This document shows positions 35,444 to 48,248 of a DNA stretch of 64,000 bases, piece by piece. A program made the position numbers and the translations under genes. Below the pieces are notes generated by a model. The model searched no databases. It saw only the letters and a list, made by a program, of their open reading frames with translations, and had not been told where the DNA came from. Source of the DNA: Diplodia intermedia (lineage: Eukaryota > Ascomycota > Dothideomycetes > Botryosphaeriales > Botryosphaeriaceae); contig JAKEKT010000094.1 in the NCBI GenBank assembly GCA_021495925.1, forward strand, positions 1 through 64,000, written 5' to 3'. Every line of letters starts with the position of its first letter. The stretch's first letter is position 1.

Positions 35444-38306
35444 TCACGTCTCCCACCAATGCCCCTTCTTCACCCTCCCCACGGCCCCCGCCCCCGCGGC
35501 GCCCCGATCCGTGCTCCGCGCGGGGCGCCCGTACCCCCAGCGCGCCCGCGTCTCCCACACCCACCACTCGCCCAGCCCCCTCGCGAGGTCCGCCCACTGC
35601 GCCGCCTCCGCGCCGTGTTTTTTCGCGACGGCCTGCACGACGGCGTCCGCGCTCCACGCGACGACGGCGTCCGCCTCGGGGTCCGTGCCGCGCCGCGACG
35701 GCGACGAGCGGTCTGTGAAGCGCAATGGCAGTGTCGAGCATAGTGGTAGGATGAGGCGGAACGGGGAGCCGTGCTGCGAGATGGCGAGCAGCGAGCCGCC
35801 CGGGTTGATGACGGAGAAGTGGAAGGGCTGCGGGCCGGTGACGTTGGCGAAGGCGGCGGCGGCGCTCGTGTCGTCGGCTTCGCCGGGGGCGGTGGTGACG
35901 GGCACCTCCCACGCCAGCTCGCGCGCCATGGACTGGCCCTGGTAGCGCGGCAGCAGGCCGGCGGCGACGCGGGACTCGGGGGGTGTCAGCGAGTGCGTCT
36001 GGACGAGGATGTCGAGGACGGTGGGCAGGATGCTGGTCGGGCTCGTCTGCACGGCGGCCAGCTGGACGGCGGGGAGGGCGGGGTGGACGAAGGCGAGGGG
36101 GATGGCGAAGTTCGCGGGGTGGCCGTTTTCGAACGTCGACTTTGAGCCGTCGGGCGCGGTGAAGGCGAGGCCGTGGTCGCCGACGAGGACGACGAGGGTG
36201 TCGTTCAGCGCGCCGGCGTCGTGCAGCGCCGTCATGAGCGTGTCCAGGTAGCGGTCCTGGTATTTCACCGTGTTGAGGTACCGGTCGAACTCTTCGTCTT
36301 CGAGCCCCGCGAAGCGGCGCTTCGCCATGAACGCGTCCGTGTTGCCGGCGGCGGCCCACGCGGCGGGCACGGCGTACGGGTGGTGCGTCGTGCTCGTGAC
36401 GTGGCTGGCCCAGAGCCGCCGGCCGTGCGCCGTCGCGTTGGCGAAGAGGTCGCGCAGGTACGGCAGCGACTCGGTCTCGGGGTAGCCGAAGTAGTTGCAG
36501 CGCGGCTCCGTGGGCGGGTAGTGCGCCGACGACGGGTCTTCGATGGTCGTGTCGAGGATGACGTTGGCCGGGGGGAAGCCCATCTGGTCGTCGAGCGTGT
36601 ACTGCGAATCCCACTGGTCGGTGATGCTTTGCACGAGCGCGGCGTCCCAGCCGGATGATGATGATGATGATGATGATTCCTCCTCCTGCGCTTTGTTGAA
36701 GAGGTTGACGATGTGTGGGAAGCACGGGGCGTACATGCGCGCCCGCACTTCTTCGGTGAAGTCGACCGGCAAGGGGTCGATGCCGCAGTGGCTCGTCACC
36801 AGGCTTTTGAGCGTGAAGGCGCTGCCCGTCACGGCCTGTTGCACGTTGATTCCTCCGCGGCCGGCGGCGAATTCGGAAGTCCAGGGCCCCAGTCCGGCGC
36901 GAGCATCGTCGTTTTCGTCGAACCCGGTGGTTTCGCCTGTTAGAAACGCCGCTGTGCGCGTCAGGTTGTTGAGCTTCCTGTCCAGCTCTTCGACGACCGA
37001 GGCCGGGGCGTTGCTGCCGCCGTAGGAGGAGAGAATGCTGTTGTACACGGCGCTGCCTTTTTTGATCGGGAATAGGTCTTTTCGAGTGCTCTCCATAGTG
37101 ACGAGCAGGACGTGCTTGATTAGTGGGTTGTTTTTCTTGATTTCTTCCACGAACGGGTCCAGGGGGCTTGAGTTGATGTTGGACAGCTTGAGCGGGTCGC
37201 ACGTGGGGTCGTAGCCGCCTTGGTGCTCGTGTTCGTGGTGTGGCGGCGGCGGCGGCGGCCCATCTTCGTGGTCTCGCCGTGCTGGGCTCGAGTGGGCAGC
37301 CTCTTCGAAGGCAATGTGGTGGATCGGTGAAGGCGGACCATCGCGATGGCGGCATTCATCGGTGAGCGGCTTCCAGTCTGCCGGCGGCGTGTAGCCGGAT
37401 ACCTTTGCGTATTGCTCAAACGGGAAGTCGACGTGGTGCGTAGGATACGGCAGGCAGAATTCAGGGTTAATGGGGCTGAAGAACAGTGATTCGAAAAGCG
37501 TAATCGGGAGGGATCCGCTCATGTGGGCGTAAGGCGGGTTCCGTGGACGGACTGTTTGCAGGATGAGCACGGTGATGACGACGGTCAGTACAGTGACGCA
37601 AGATGCGGCCGACTTCCGGAGTGACGGCATGGCCTTGCGGGTGGAGGTGCTAAACCCGTTTGTCAGCGCAACTCGGACATGGACAGTGCGTGGTTGCCCT
37701 CACCTCTTGTCGGAACTATCGTCCAGCGGCTGGTAGTCGTTTGGCTGTCCTCTGAGACGAAGGTATATCTTGCGGAATGAAAGGCTGATGTGCTGGCATA
37801 CATGGCTTGTTGCGGCATCGAAGCGAGACGCAATCAGCCACGCGACAAGAAGGAATGCGCCGATGGTGATGAAGAATTTGGGGAGCTCGGATAGAAGCAT
37901 ACGCAGGCCGCCAGGATCCGCCGCGAGATTGCCTGCTGCCATCCATTGTACTTCACCACCAGTCGTCATGTAAAAGGAGATCTGCGAAGCCGAGGCAGCG
38001 ACGGTGACCATGCTGGAATACGGTCAGACATGGAGATCACTTCAGTTCATCCCCTCAGTGAACTCACGTGTAAAGGCCGCCGAAGATCTTCCATACTTTC
38101 CCTCTGTTTTGACGGAACACGAACTTTGTGAACAAGAGAAGGAGGATATCGGGAAGGAGGAAGGTCGGGGTGTAAAGCACGATCAGCAAGATGGGGAGTG
38201 AAGATCTATGGCTGTAGAGGTGGATGAGTTTCGCAGCAAAGGAGGAAACAAAGCACAGGGTGAGCTGGCTCCTGGCCCTCAGCTGCCAGAACGAAGGAGG
38301 TTCCAT
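35444..38306 (-). CDS. Membrane-anchored sulfatase-family protein (alkaline phosphatase superfamily)
   Basis: Three exons (38068-38306, 37704-38012, 35444-37649) close in phase to 917 residues. The first 220 residues hold several hydrophobic helices (LPILLIVLYTPTFLLPDILL; FFITIGAFLLVAWLIA; CVTVLTVVITVLILQTV). The rest is a large extracytoplasmic domain with KHVLLVTMESTRKDLFP, the sulfatase/LTA-synthase-like opening strand, and VVLVGDHGLAFT, the GDHG metal-binding motif. A Ser tract (GAT repeats, about 36656-36680) and a His/Glu/Pro-rich region vary in length within the domain. Fungal relatives are annotated only as sulfatase-domain membrane proteins; hydrolysis or transfer of sulfate or phospho-groups on a cell-surface substrate is inferred. 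It lies between the two PKS regions with no obvious link to either. Confidence 0.87.
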
Positions 38307-39431
38307 GTTTGCAGAGTTCCAAGGGGGGCGCGCACAGGCGGACGCGAGATGGGAGACGGGTCGCGTGCTTGGGAGGTCGCGCCGCTATATGTGGCCAGCT
38401 ACACAGGCCCGACGCCATCATCGGCCCCCAGCCTGGGCACCAGACAGCGTGCCCCGTGCATCGTGTGCAACCGCCCCCGTTGTGGAGTTGGCAGGATTCG
38501 AGGGATTCGACCGAGAGAGCAGCGCCACAGGGCGCACCAACAGATCGACAAGCTCGGGCCCACGCTTGCTTATTCTTAGGTAAACTCGAAACTCCTGACT
38601 CGTAAAAGGGTTGCCCGCCATTATTTTAAGTATTCATCAAGCCGAATCATCAGCTGCACGCCCATGTCTCGGCGGGGAAGAATTCGCGAAACACTGCATC
38701 GCTTTTCCTCCGCTGCGCGCACTTACCACCACTGTTTTGGCCGGCAGGATTGAGGATTGCGCCAAGGAACAGCCTCACGACAAGGAAAGCCAGGAATGTC
38801 TTATGCGTGCTTACACTAGTCTTGGGCTTTCTCGGCGGAAGATTCCACTCAAACTTCACGTCTACCAAAGACTCGGCTATCGGCACACAAATGCCAGGCT
38901 ACCCGCAGGTCGGCAGGGCCAGCAAGTGGTAGTAGTAGTGCTGCGCATCTATATAAGCCAAACGGCCAACGGATGCTTTGAAACAACGACTCATGTAGAT
39001 GTTGATTGGCTGGCTCTATACGGATGCGGTCGATCGGTAGCCCAACCACGAATAGATGCGACGCGAGCAAAAAAGGCGGCGAGGGAAGGCAGGTCGAAAC
39101 AAAGAAACACGAGACGGGCTGACGTGAAAAGGGGGGCCACTAAATCGGCGCGTGGCGCTCTGAAAGCTTAGCAAAGCTTGGATACGAGCCACCGGCTGAT
39201 TCGCTACATGCACCCCTGCCTAGACTGCCTAGACTGCTGCCTGGCCTTCAGCCCCGTGGGCTGTGCTCCAGTGGGGCTCACCCCGCCACCACGTTGCTAT
39301 TCTTGTTTTTCCCGAGCTCTGCCTTGGGCAGTGCATGCCGGTTAAATGCGACACTTCATACAACTACGTCGATGCATCCTTCGTCCGTACACAGTAGACG
39401 CATGTTTCTTTACGGAGACGCAGATCTCTAG

Positions 39432-39495
39432 CCAGTTTCATCCGCAAAAACCTGACAAGTTGCCCAGTTTCATCCGAAAAACCCTGACAAGTTAC
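39432..39495. repeat. Tandem duplication of a 32-bp unit
   Basis: Two abutting 32-bp copies (39432-39463 and 39464-39495), both starting CCAGTTTCATCCG and ending CCTGACAAGTT, with only a few differences. It looks like a recent local duplication. Confidence 0.85.
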
Positions 39496-40545
39496 CCATG
39501 TTCACCGCAACAAACCTCGTATATAAGGATCTGCCTCTTGCATGCCGCGGATTCCGGGGAAGAGCGTTCTGGAATCTTCCGCCGCATCTGGTTGGTGCCT
39601 TGAAAAAAGCAATGAGAACGGCTTGTCATCAAATGAAAACGAGGCACATCTCGTTGCAGTCCGCCTTGGACGCCAGATGCGTACCCGCAAAATCCAAAAC
39701 CGACCCAATTTGGGCCGATGCAAGTCCCAAGGTAGCCTGATGTTCGCTTTCCACTGTAATAAGGTACAGCCGGATCTGTGTGAAACTGCTGCTGGCTGCA
39801 TGAGAGACTTTCGCTCGCGACTTGCCAAAGCTCGTCTGATGCATGTGACGTAGTGGAATGTTAACAGTGGAACGTACCGAACCCATAAATGAAAAGCTTT
39901 CCGCACAGAGCGGCTCGCTCCGCACACAAATCTGGAGCTGTCTATAGTACGATCCGCTCGGGACAGACCCACCACTCGTGATCGAGCAAGTGCATCAAAT
40001 GCCTCGTCTGGAAGCGAGTTTCCCACTGCACTTTCATCATTCTAGTCGAATGCTATCACCACCATTACGAAAGCTTGAAAAGGCAGAAATTCACCCACTA
40101 AAACCGTATAACGAGTTGCATTAGTACGGAGTTGACCACGTTACGCAATCGATGTGGCACTACTATCTGAGAAGGAGACATGTGCTTAAGTTCCGACAAC
40201 TATAAATAAGCCCGGGCTATCTAATTTTTATAGCTCCATTGAAAACAAAAGCGGTGTGATTCGACCCATCGCTAAGGAGAAACACTCGCCATTTTATTTC
40301 GAAAAGCCATTAATCAACGAGATCACGTGGAAGGGTTATCTGCTACTTCGAAAGGTATTCTGCAAATCGCCTAATTAAAGACGTAGCGACAGTGCGCCGT
40401 ACGGCAAGAGGGAAAGGGGATGGCCTATTATAAGGATTTTGACAACAACAATTAACCACTCATAAGACGTGGATTCACGGTATCCGCCTCCATTATTATA
40501 TCTGTAACTAATGGTAAAGCAGGATGATCGATAGTGAAGGCTGCT

Positions 40546-40567
40546 GGTGGTGCTTTATAGCACCACC
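40546..40567. repeat. Perfect 9-bp hairpin
   Basis: GGTGGTGCT, loop TTAT, then AGCACCACC: a perfect 9-bp inverted repeat with a 4-nt loop. It lies 230 bp from dispersed repeat copy B and 490 bp beyond the PKS stop. It could be a transposon end or a transcript-end structure; neither can be shown. Confidence 0.6.
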
Positions 40568-40774
40568 TGGTAGCAAACTACGCTAGTCCTAATCGATCTA
40601 CATGAAGCAAACAACCGCTGCAGTCTCATGAAAGAGGCCCTGCCGATCAGTAACGTACGTACTTAGTGCATCGCTAATGTTTACGACTGTGACCAATGGA
40701 CTGCTAGATATGTGTCGCTTAACTGACGAATCTTTAACAGGCTTAGCCAAAGCACATAACTATTATAAAGATGG

Positions 40775-40875
40775 ATCCCGCACTGCTAGTTTGTATGTAG
40801 TGTACGCGGGTGACCACGGTGGGCGCAGCAGCCACTTACGATGAACCTCCAAGGACCACAACGTAGCTTTGGGCG
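40775..40875 (-). repeat. Dispersed repeat copy B, inverted
   Basis: Read on the minus strand it aligns with copies A and C: GCTACGTTGTGGTCCTTGG, core GGAGGTTCATCG, then GCGCCCACCGTGG and a TACACTACATACAAAC-like block. It lies 180 bp beyond the stop of the non-reducing PKS. Confidence 0.7.
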
Positions 40876-41057
40876 ACTTCCAATATCCACCGGAACGATC
40901 AAGCAGCAGATAACCAAACCTTTTCTGTGGAGAAGAAGTCTATTAAAACACAAAGTCTATTATTAAAACACCGAACCCCTCAACCGCGTGCAAAAAAAAC
41001 CCCCAACACAAGCCAACCATCCATCCAACCCGCACACCAACATCCCCGCCCCCAAAA

Positions 41058-44000
41058 CTACCCATCCACCTCCAACAACCTCACCGCCTTCTCCAACTGC
41101 ACGGCAACGCTTTCAACCTACCACACCAGTCAGTCAGTCAGTCAGCCAGCCAAAACCGCATCAAGCGCACCGAAGCGCAGCACAGCGCCGTCGTCGTCGT
41201 CGCAGCAGCAGCAGCAGCAGGGGTCAGCAGCACTCACATTCCCCCTCTCAAAGAGATCAAAATGGTTCCCCTCGACCTCCAACACCGGGACCTCCCTCCC
41301 CAACAACCCCTCCCACACCCTCACGCTCTCCCTGCGCGCCGCCTCATCGCTCAACCACGCATACTCGACGCCGCACAGCGCCTCCGCGTCAAACCCGCCC
41401 TTGCACATCAGCATCACGCACCGGATCCCATCCGCGTCCGCGGGCGCATACGCCCCCAGCAGCGCCGCGTTGCGCCGGAACTGCTTGGCCACGGCGGCGC
41501 GGATGTCGGCGACGGCCTTGGAGGGTTTGGCCGCGCTGTTGTTGCTGTTGCCACCGCTGGAAGATACGTATGCGATGATTTCGTCGGGCAGAGGCACGTG
41601 GCCGACGGGGTGCGGCGAGTCGATCAGGACGACGCCGGCGACGGCGCGCGGGGACTGGGGCAGTTGGCGCCGCAGCTGTCGCGCGATTTCGAAGGCGAGG
41701 ACGCCGCCGAAGGACCAGCCTGTTTGGATGCGAAGAGTGACGTTAGAATGTTTAGGGGGACGGACGGACGGATGGACGGAGCGTGTGGGTATGTGTGATG
41801 GGATGGGGGGAGTGTGGAGGGGGAGGGGAAAGCATACCGCCGAGGACGATGGGGGCGTCGGTGGTGGCGCGGTCGAGGAGGCGGGCGTCGCGGATGTAGC
41901 GGGCGGCCATGTCTTCGAGGGTGGTGATGGCGGGGTTGAGGAGGGCGAAGTCCGGGGCGAAGGCGGCGTAGATGTCGCGGGCGGGGGAGGCGGCGGGGTT
42001 GGCGGCGCCCAGGCGGGCGTACGAGGTGCAGAGGCCGCTGCCGTCGTGGAAGAGGTAGAGCGCGGGCTTCTTCGCCGCCGCCGACGACTTCTGGAGGTGC
42101 ACCGGGAACGTGTCCATGCCCAGGAGAGCGGTCATGTCGGAGCCGCTGTCGTGGTGGTCGTCGTTGGCTGCTGCTGCTGCTACGGCCTGGTGCTGTTGCG
42201 TGACGGCTTTGGCGGATGGAGCGGGCGGAGGGGGAGCGAGCTTGGCGAGGATTTCGGCCTGCAGCTGGCCGATGCTCAGGTCGGCGAAGCTGCTCTCGTC
42301 CAGCTCGACGCCGAAGGTCTGGCGGAGGCCGGTGGTCAGCTCGATGGAGAGGAGCGAGTCGATGCCGAGCGCGTCCAGCGTCGTGCTGTCGTCGACCTCG
42401 CCCAGCGAGAAGCCGCAAACCTCCTTGAAGAAGTCGTCGACGCGTTCGACGTCGACGGACGGCGTCGTGGTGCCGTGCGTGCTGGGGGGCGTGAACGGCA
42501 TTTTCTTCATGTCAGGCATCTCGGGCATCTTCATCTCCAGCTGCGGCGGCGGTGTGCTTGGTCCGGCCACCGCTGCTGCCGCCGTTTGGATCACCTTCTC
42601 CATATCCGACACCGTCTCGCAGTTGCTGAAGGCGGAGCTGGACAGGCCGAGGTGGGGGAACTGCTTCTGCATCTCGCCGGTCAGCTCGATGAAGAGCAGC
42701 GAGTCGACACCCATTTCAGAGAGACGCGCGCTGTCGTCGACAGGGCCGGAGATGCCACACAGCTCAGACAGGGCGTTGCTGAGGACGGGCCGGATGGTGG
42801 CCTGGACAGAAGTTCTGGCGGGGCCCTTGGCCGGCGGCGGGGTGCGCGGCGGGCTGGGTGGGACGAAGTTGACTGCGGACACCATGCCCTTGGCAGGCGG
42901 AGACGCTCTCTGGTGGTGGTGGGCAACCGGAGCAGAGGGCTTGAGCACACGCGCGAGGTGCGCCTGGAAAGACTTCAGGCGCAAGCGCTTGAAATGCATG
43001 CCCTCGACGCAGGCCACGACATTGCCCGCCGCGTCCAGGGCGTACGCGTCTCCAATGATGGTGTCGTCGCAGTCCACCAACCCGCAGTACACGCCCAGCT
43101 CGCGGCCGTACAGGCCCGACGCCTCAGCGTTCTGGGCAGAGGGCACGGTGATGCGCTCGACCTTGACGCAGATGCAGGCCTCGTCGGCGTTGATCTTGCT
43201 GTTGGCCACGAAGCCGGCGGCGTGCAGCAGCGTGTCGGTGAAGGCGGGCGGGCAGACGAAGCCGTCGTTGGGGGCTCGGCCTGCCCAGCGCGGCAGCTCG
43301 AAGGTGCCGGCGCCTTCGAGGCCGGAGGCGGCGATGCTGAGCGCCTTGATGCTCACGTACGGGCCCGAGTAGCCGACGACGCGCGGGAAGATGACGTCGT
43401 AGAGGATGCGGGAGGAGAAGGTGTCCGCGAAGACGACCGAGCCTCGCTGCCGCTTGATGTACGATGTGCGTCGGGCAAAGTCCTTGCTGGTTGCGTCGTC
43501 GGCTGCGGGCGGTGCTGCGCCCGTGCAGTGGAGGTTGCCGCCTTCGGAGAGGACGCGGAAGGATGAGCCGTCTGGCATGAGCTCGGTGTGGATGTCCATG
43601 TCGTTGTTCTCCGAGTACACGAGCGGCTTGTCGAACGTCATGTTCGTCAACGTGCGGAACTTGTGCGTCTGCAGGTCTGGCACGGCCATGTCCTGGGCTT
43701 CCATGGCCAGTTCAATGTACACTGAAGCGGGGCACAGCGGTGCTCCGCCGACGTTGTGGGCCTTGATGAAGTCTGCAAGCGCCGAAATCTTGGAGCCGAA
43801 AACCCTCCTGTCGGGAGACGGGATTTGCGAGCCATCCTGGAATCTGTATATCGATCGAGGTGCGGGTGCCGATTGCTCCATCTTCGGGGCCGCCGTGGTC
43901 TCTTTGAAAGGGACAACAAACGTCGACGGCGACAGAGGGTAGCGCGGGAGATCCGGCACGAACTGTGCGCCAGAGCCTGCATAGACCTGACTCCATTGGA

Positions 44001-47000
44001 TGCTGTGGCGCTGGAGGAAAAGCGTCTTCAGCGCGGCGCTGAGGGTGACCCAAGGCTTTTCGGTAGACTTCATCGACGGCAGGAGCGTCGCATCCGTCTG
44101 CTTCAGCGTTGCCTTGAACATGGGCAGTGCTGTGACAAAGTCCCTGTGTCAGCAAAAGCCAAGATCGACTGCGCCTGAAGGGTGAGTACTTACTGATAGG
44201 AGCCGGTCCGATTTCCAGCAACGTCATCTGCCTCTCCCCCGCCATCTTCGCAACCGCCTGCACCGCTCCAACAAACTCGACGGGCTGGCGGGCGTGGTTC
44301 ACGAAATAGCCAGCGTCGATATCGCCCTCGGCCACCAGCCGGCCAAGATAACTCGACACCACAGGCATCTGCGGCGCACCGATCTCCACACCCGCCGCCA
44401 GCTGCGCGAACTCATCGAGCATCGGATCCATGGCCTCGGAGTGGAACCCGTACGGGACATCCAGCAGCTTCGCCTTGACGCCCGCGCCCTTGCACGCCCG
44501 CACAAACGCCTCCAACGCGGGCACGGGGCCGGCCACAACACAGTCATCCGTGCTGTTCTTACACGCAACAGTGACGCCGCCGGCGCCATCCGCCGCCGCA
44601 ACGTTCTGCTTGACGAACGCCTCCGCCCGCGCGGGCGCCATGTTGCACGCCGCCATGCCAGACACGCCGCGCGCGCCGCAACGCTCCGCCATCAGGCGCG
44701 CGCGGCGGGCGACCAGCACGACGGCGTCGCGCGGCGCCAGCACGCCCGCCGTCGCCAGCGCCGCGTACTCGCCCAGGCTGTGCCCGACGACGGCGGCGGG
44801 CGCGACGCCGCACGCGCGCCACAGCGCCGCGAGCGCGTACTCGACGACGAAGCAGGCGCACTGGGCCACAACAATACGATCTGTCTCGTCCAGCGCTTTC
44901 CCCGCGTCCTCCTCGCCCAGCAGCAACGCGTCGACGGTCGGGAAGCCGGCCGCGGCGAGGGCGTCGTTGCACTCGCGCACCGCATCGCGGAAGGCGGGCG
45001 CGGCCGACGTGCCCAGCAGCTCGGCGCCCATGCCCGGGTAGACGGCGCCCTGGCCCGAGAAGACGAAGACGGGCAGGTGGTCGGTGGTGTTGCTGCCGCG
45101 GGCGGGCGGCTGGGACTGCTGGCGCAGCTTCTGGGACACATCTGACAGCGTGCTGCCGGTGACGGCGAGGCGGAAGGCGGCGAAGGCCTGGCGGCGCGCG
45201 TTGGCCGTGTAGCAGATGCTGGCGAGGGCGGCGGCGGAGTGGGCGGGGCTCGCGGCCGCGGCGTCGGCGGCGTCGAGGGAGGCGCAGTAGGCGAGGCGCA
45301 GGCGCTCCAGGGCGTCGGCGGACTTGGCCGACAGGGTGAGGACGTGGGCGGAGCGGGCGGCCGCCGGCGCGGGTCTGGAGCGGAGGGCGGTGGGTTGCTG
45401 CTGCGGGTACTCCTCCACGATGAGGGCGGCGTTGGAGCCGGCGGCGCCGAAGTTGTTGAGCAGGGCGCGGCGGGGGGCGCCGGGCGTCGGCGTGGCCCAC
45501 TTGGTGGCCTGCGTCGGCACGACGATGTTGTGGGCGGCGATGGAGGCGAGGCGCGGGTTGAGCGTCTGGTACGCGGCCTGCGGCAGGATGCGTTGCTTCT
45601 GCATCATGAGCAGCAGCTTCGCCAGCCCGGCGGCGCCCGAGGCCGCTTCGGCGTGGCCGATGTTGCCCTTGATCGAGGAGAGGATCAGGGGGTTGTTGGG
45701 CGCCCTGGCGCTGCCGAAGGCGGCCTGCAGGCTGTTGACTTCGGCGTAGTCGCCGGCCTGGGTGCCGGTGCCGTGGGCCTCGACGACGCTGATGGTGTCC
45801 GGGTGGATCTTCGTCTTGGTGAGCATGCTCTTGAACAGCAGCGCCTGCGTCTCGGCGTCGGGGTGGGTGATGGACTTGGCCGTGCCGCACTGGTTGACTT
45901 CGATGCCGCGGATCACGCCGTACACTCGATCGCCCTCAGCCACGGCGTCGGAGAGCTTCTTGAGCACGAACATGCCGCACCCTTCGCCGCGGCAGTAGCC
46001 GTCTGCGCTCGCATCCCACGGCTTGCATTGCCCGGTCGGGCTCAGGAAGTGCGCGCGGGAGAGGCCCATGTACATGTCCGGGCTGGAGATGACATTAACA
46101 CCGCCTGCCAATGCCGAGGTGCAGTCGCCAGCTTGCAGAGCCCGGCAGGCTTGGTACAGCGCAACGGTAGAGGACGAGCATGCCGTGTCGATGACGACCG
46201 ACGGCCCTTTGAGCTGGAAGGCATACGAGATTCTGCCGCTGAGGAAGGCTCGGAGCGTGCCCGGGCTGTAGTAGACGTCGATGTCATTGCGCGTGTTGTC
46301 CACGTAGTCCAGGGTGGCGACGCCCATGTAGGCGCCCATCGTCTCCTTCTGGAATGAAGGCGTCGCATCTGGAGCGTAACCCGCATCTTCCATGGCCTCG
46401 AAAGCGGCGTGCAGCAACAGACGCTGCTGCGGGTCCATCGACTTTGCTTCCCGCGGCGAGATCTGGAAGAAAGTGTTGTCGAACGCGAACGGATCGTCGA
46501 GGAAGTTTCCGTACTTCGAGTTCATTTTGCGCGAGTCTTTGTTCTTGGGGTCGGTGGAGTAGTAGTCCGATACCTGGAACCGGGACGACGGCACCTGCAT
46601 TCGTGTCAGCAGCTACGTTTTGTTATGCTCGGGCTCAACATACTTCTCTGACAACATTTAGACCCTTCTCCATCGTCTCCCACAGCTGTTCTGGCCCTTT
46701 GCCTGACGGATAGTTGACACTCATGCCGACGATGGCAATGTCATCGGGAGACGGGCCATCGGCTGCCGAGTGCAGATCCCCAATGCGGAGCTTGGGGTGG
46801 GTGGGCGCGGTGTTGAACGCTCGCAGAAGAGATCTCGAATTGGGCCCCAGTGCCAGGATGTTATACCTGAGCTTCGGGTCCCGGGTCAAACGCTCGACGG
46901 TTTCCCTGATGAGGACTTCTGATGTCGTGTCCCAGTCGACACGGCCTGTGAAGTAGTTTCCCAGCACCACTTTCAAAAGCGAGTCGGCCGACCTGTTCGT

Positions 47001-47911
47001 ATCCAGAAACTTTCCATCCAGCGTCGAACGGACGGGAACTTGGAGTGCCTCCCAGGATGGCATGCGAATTGCTCGGCGCTGCGCGTCTTGCATGACTGTC
47101 TCCAGTGTCTCCTGAAGGTTGTCGCCTCCATGGTAGTAGCCATGGATGTTTGCGAAGCGAGAGGACGCCGAAGAGGGCAGCTGCTTGGATTTGAACTCCT
47201 CCAGTGTCTGGCCTTCACCACAAAGCGACACCACGCGCTCTGATAGTATTGCCGAAATGCGGAGGGGTAGTCTCGGATGTGCCTATCCAAGCCAAGTCAG
47301 CGGGAGACCTCATAAACATGCACGGATTCTGAACTTACGGTCGAGTTGTATTCTCGCAGAAGCTCCTCCAGCTCCACGACGGTTAACCCTTGCACAGTCA
47401 ACGACCACGGCAGGTCTGCCCCGGAATCGCCTGCCAAGTTGCGGCAAAAGAGAGAGCTTCTGAGACCGATCCAGAATGCCAGTCGGAAGCCCTCTGTTGA
47501 AATGTCCAGGAAGCTTTGGGAATCGGGGTAGGGGCAGAGGGAGACAATGACCGCTGGAAGGATGCCGGAGCAGAAGCCGGCAGTTTCTGCAAGTCTCGAC
47601 GGACCAGCCGTACCATCTGTGGCGTAAGAAATGTATTCCAGAATCTGCTGAATGTACAGTGTAATGCCCTCAACGACGGGGCTCGTGGTCGCGGAGGGAT
47701 CGAGGAGGCTGTTGGGAGACGGGAAAGCCTTCTCAATGTCTCCGACGGAGGTCCTCTCGGAAGCGCTGAGGCTGCTCAACTCGGCGAGGAATGCATCGTG
47801 GCAGGCTTTGAGGAAGCGTGTTGCCGTGGCCGAGGATGACGATTTGGACGCTGGGCCAGAGGACAGAGCCGCTCCCTGTCCAGCAAAAAGAATAATGTCT
47901 CCGGATAGCAT
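41058..47911 (-). CDS. Non-reducing type I PKS (SAT-KS-MAT-PT-ACP-ACP-TE)
   Basis: Six exons (47339-47911, 46644-47282, 44194-46594, 41838-44129, 41238-41719, 41058-41117) close in phase to 2148 residues. The SAT starter-unit domain has GFCSG (Cys114) and GYYHG. KS has DTACSSS (Cys543) and EAHGTGT; MAT has GHSLGEY (Ser about 1010). The product-template domain has the catalytic pair His1329 (HNVGGAPLCPAS) and Asp1503 (FTDTLLHAAGF). Two ACPs carry MGVDSL (Ser about 1681) and LGIDSL (Ser about 1796). The thioesterase has GWSFGG (Ser1971, formed by splicing) and GNHFDLF. All catalytic motifs look intact. The order matches aromatic polyketide synthases that build and cyclise an unreduced chain and release it by hydrolysis or Claisen closure. 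The short last exon replaces a poly-Cys read-through from a GCT repeat. It diverges from the NRPS-like pseudogene. Product unknown. Confidence 0.95.
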
Positions 47912-48248
47912 TGTTGATGGTGACCACGTCAGTGATGCTGCACGAGGTACATACATGGCACCGATGAATGGCGCCGTTAACTGATTTATTGAAATAGCGA
48001 CTGCTTCGGCGTAAGTGCCCGTTGTAGGACCTCCGTATATCCAAGTTACTCGGGTCCCGGTGGGATGGCCCAACCCCACAAAGCCAGACAGCGCCCGGAA
48101 CAACAACGACCACAACAACACAATCAACATGATAAATGGCCATGTGTCCTCCTTGACAAGAAATCGAAACCCCGACAGACGCAAATTTAACAGCCTGTGC
48201 TGCTGCCACGAACCTTTACCGCACAACCCAGACATACTGTCATACATC
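47912..48248. promoter_or_regulatory. Divergent promoter between non-reducing PKS and NRPS-like relic
   Basis: A 337-bp region separates the two start codons, the arrangement of co-regulated cluster genes. I found no convincing TATA box or regulator palindrome. The PKS side must still function if that gene is expressed. Confidence 0.5.

Larger units (their letters stand above)
38307..41057. other. Long intergenic region before the non-reducing PKS
   Basis: A 2.75-kb stretch without a convincing gene. ORFs of up to 186 codons (38611-39171, +) lack recognisable motifs and look random. A minus-strand stretch near 38690-38800 is hydrophobic and could be an eroded membrane-protein exon, but I cannot place it. 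It holds a 32-bp tandem duplication (39432-39495), a perfect hairpin (40546-40567) and dispersed repeat copy B (40775-40875). From about 39900 it is more AT-rich, though CA and TG are common, so it is not strongly RIPped. Confidence 0.5.

Noticed and set aside
38611..39171. 186-codon plus-strand ORF upstream of the sulfatase-family gene
   Set aside because: No domain, low-complexity tail, no coherent composition; part of a long non-coding interval.
40927..43566. 879-codon plus-strand ORF opposite the non-reducing PKS
   Set aside because: It runs antisense to the PT/ACP/TE exons, is low-complexity Gly/Arg/Val-rich, and is a shadow of GC-rich coding sequence.
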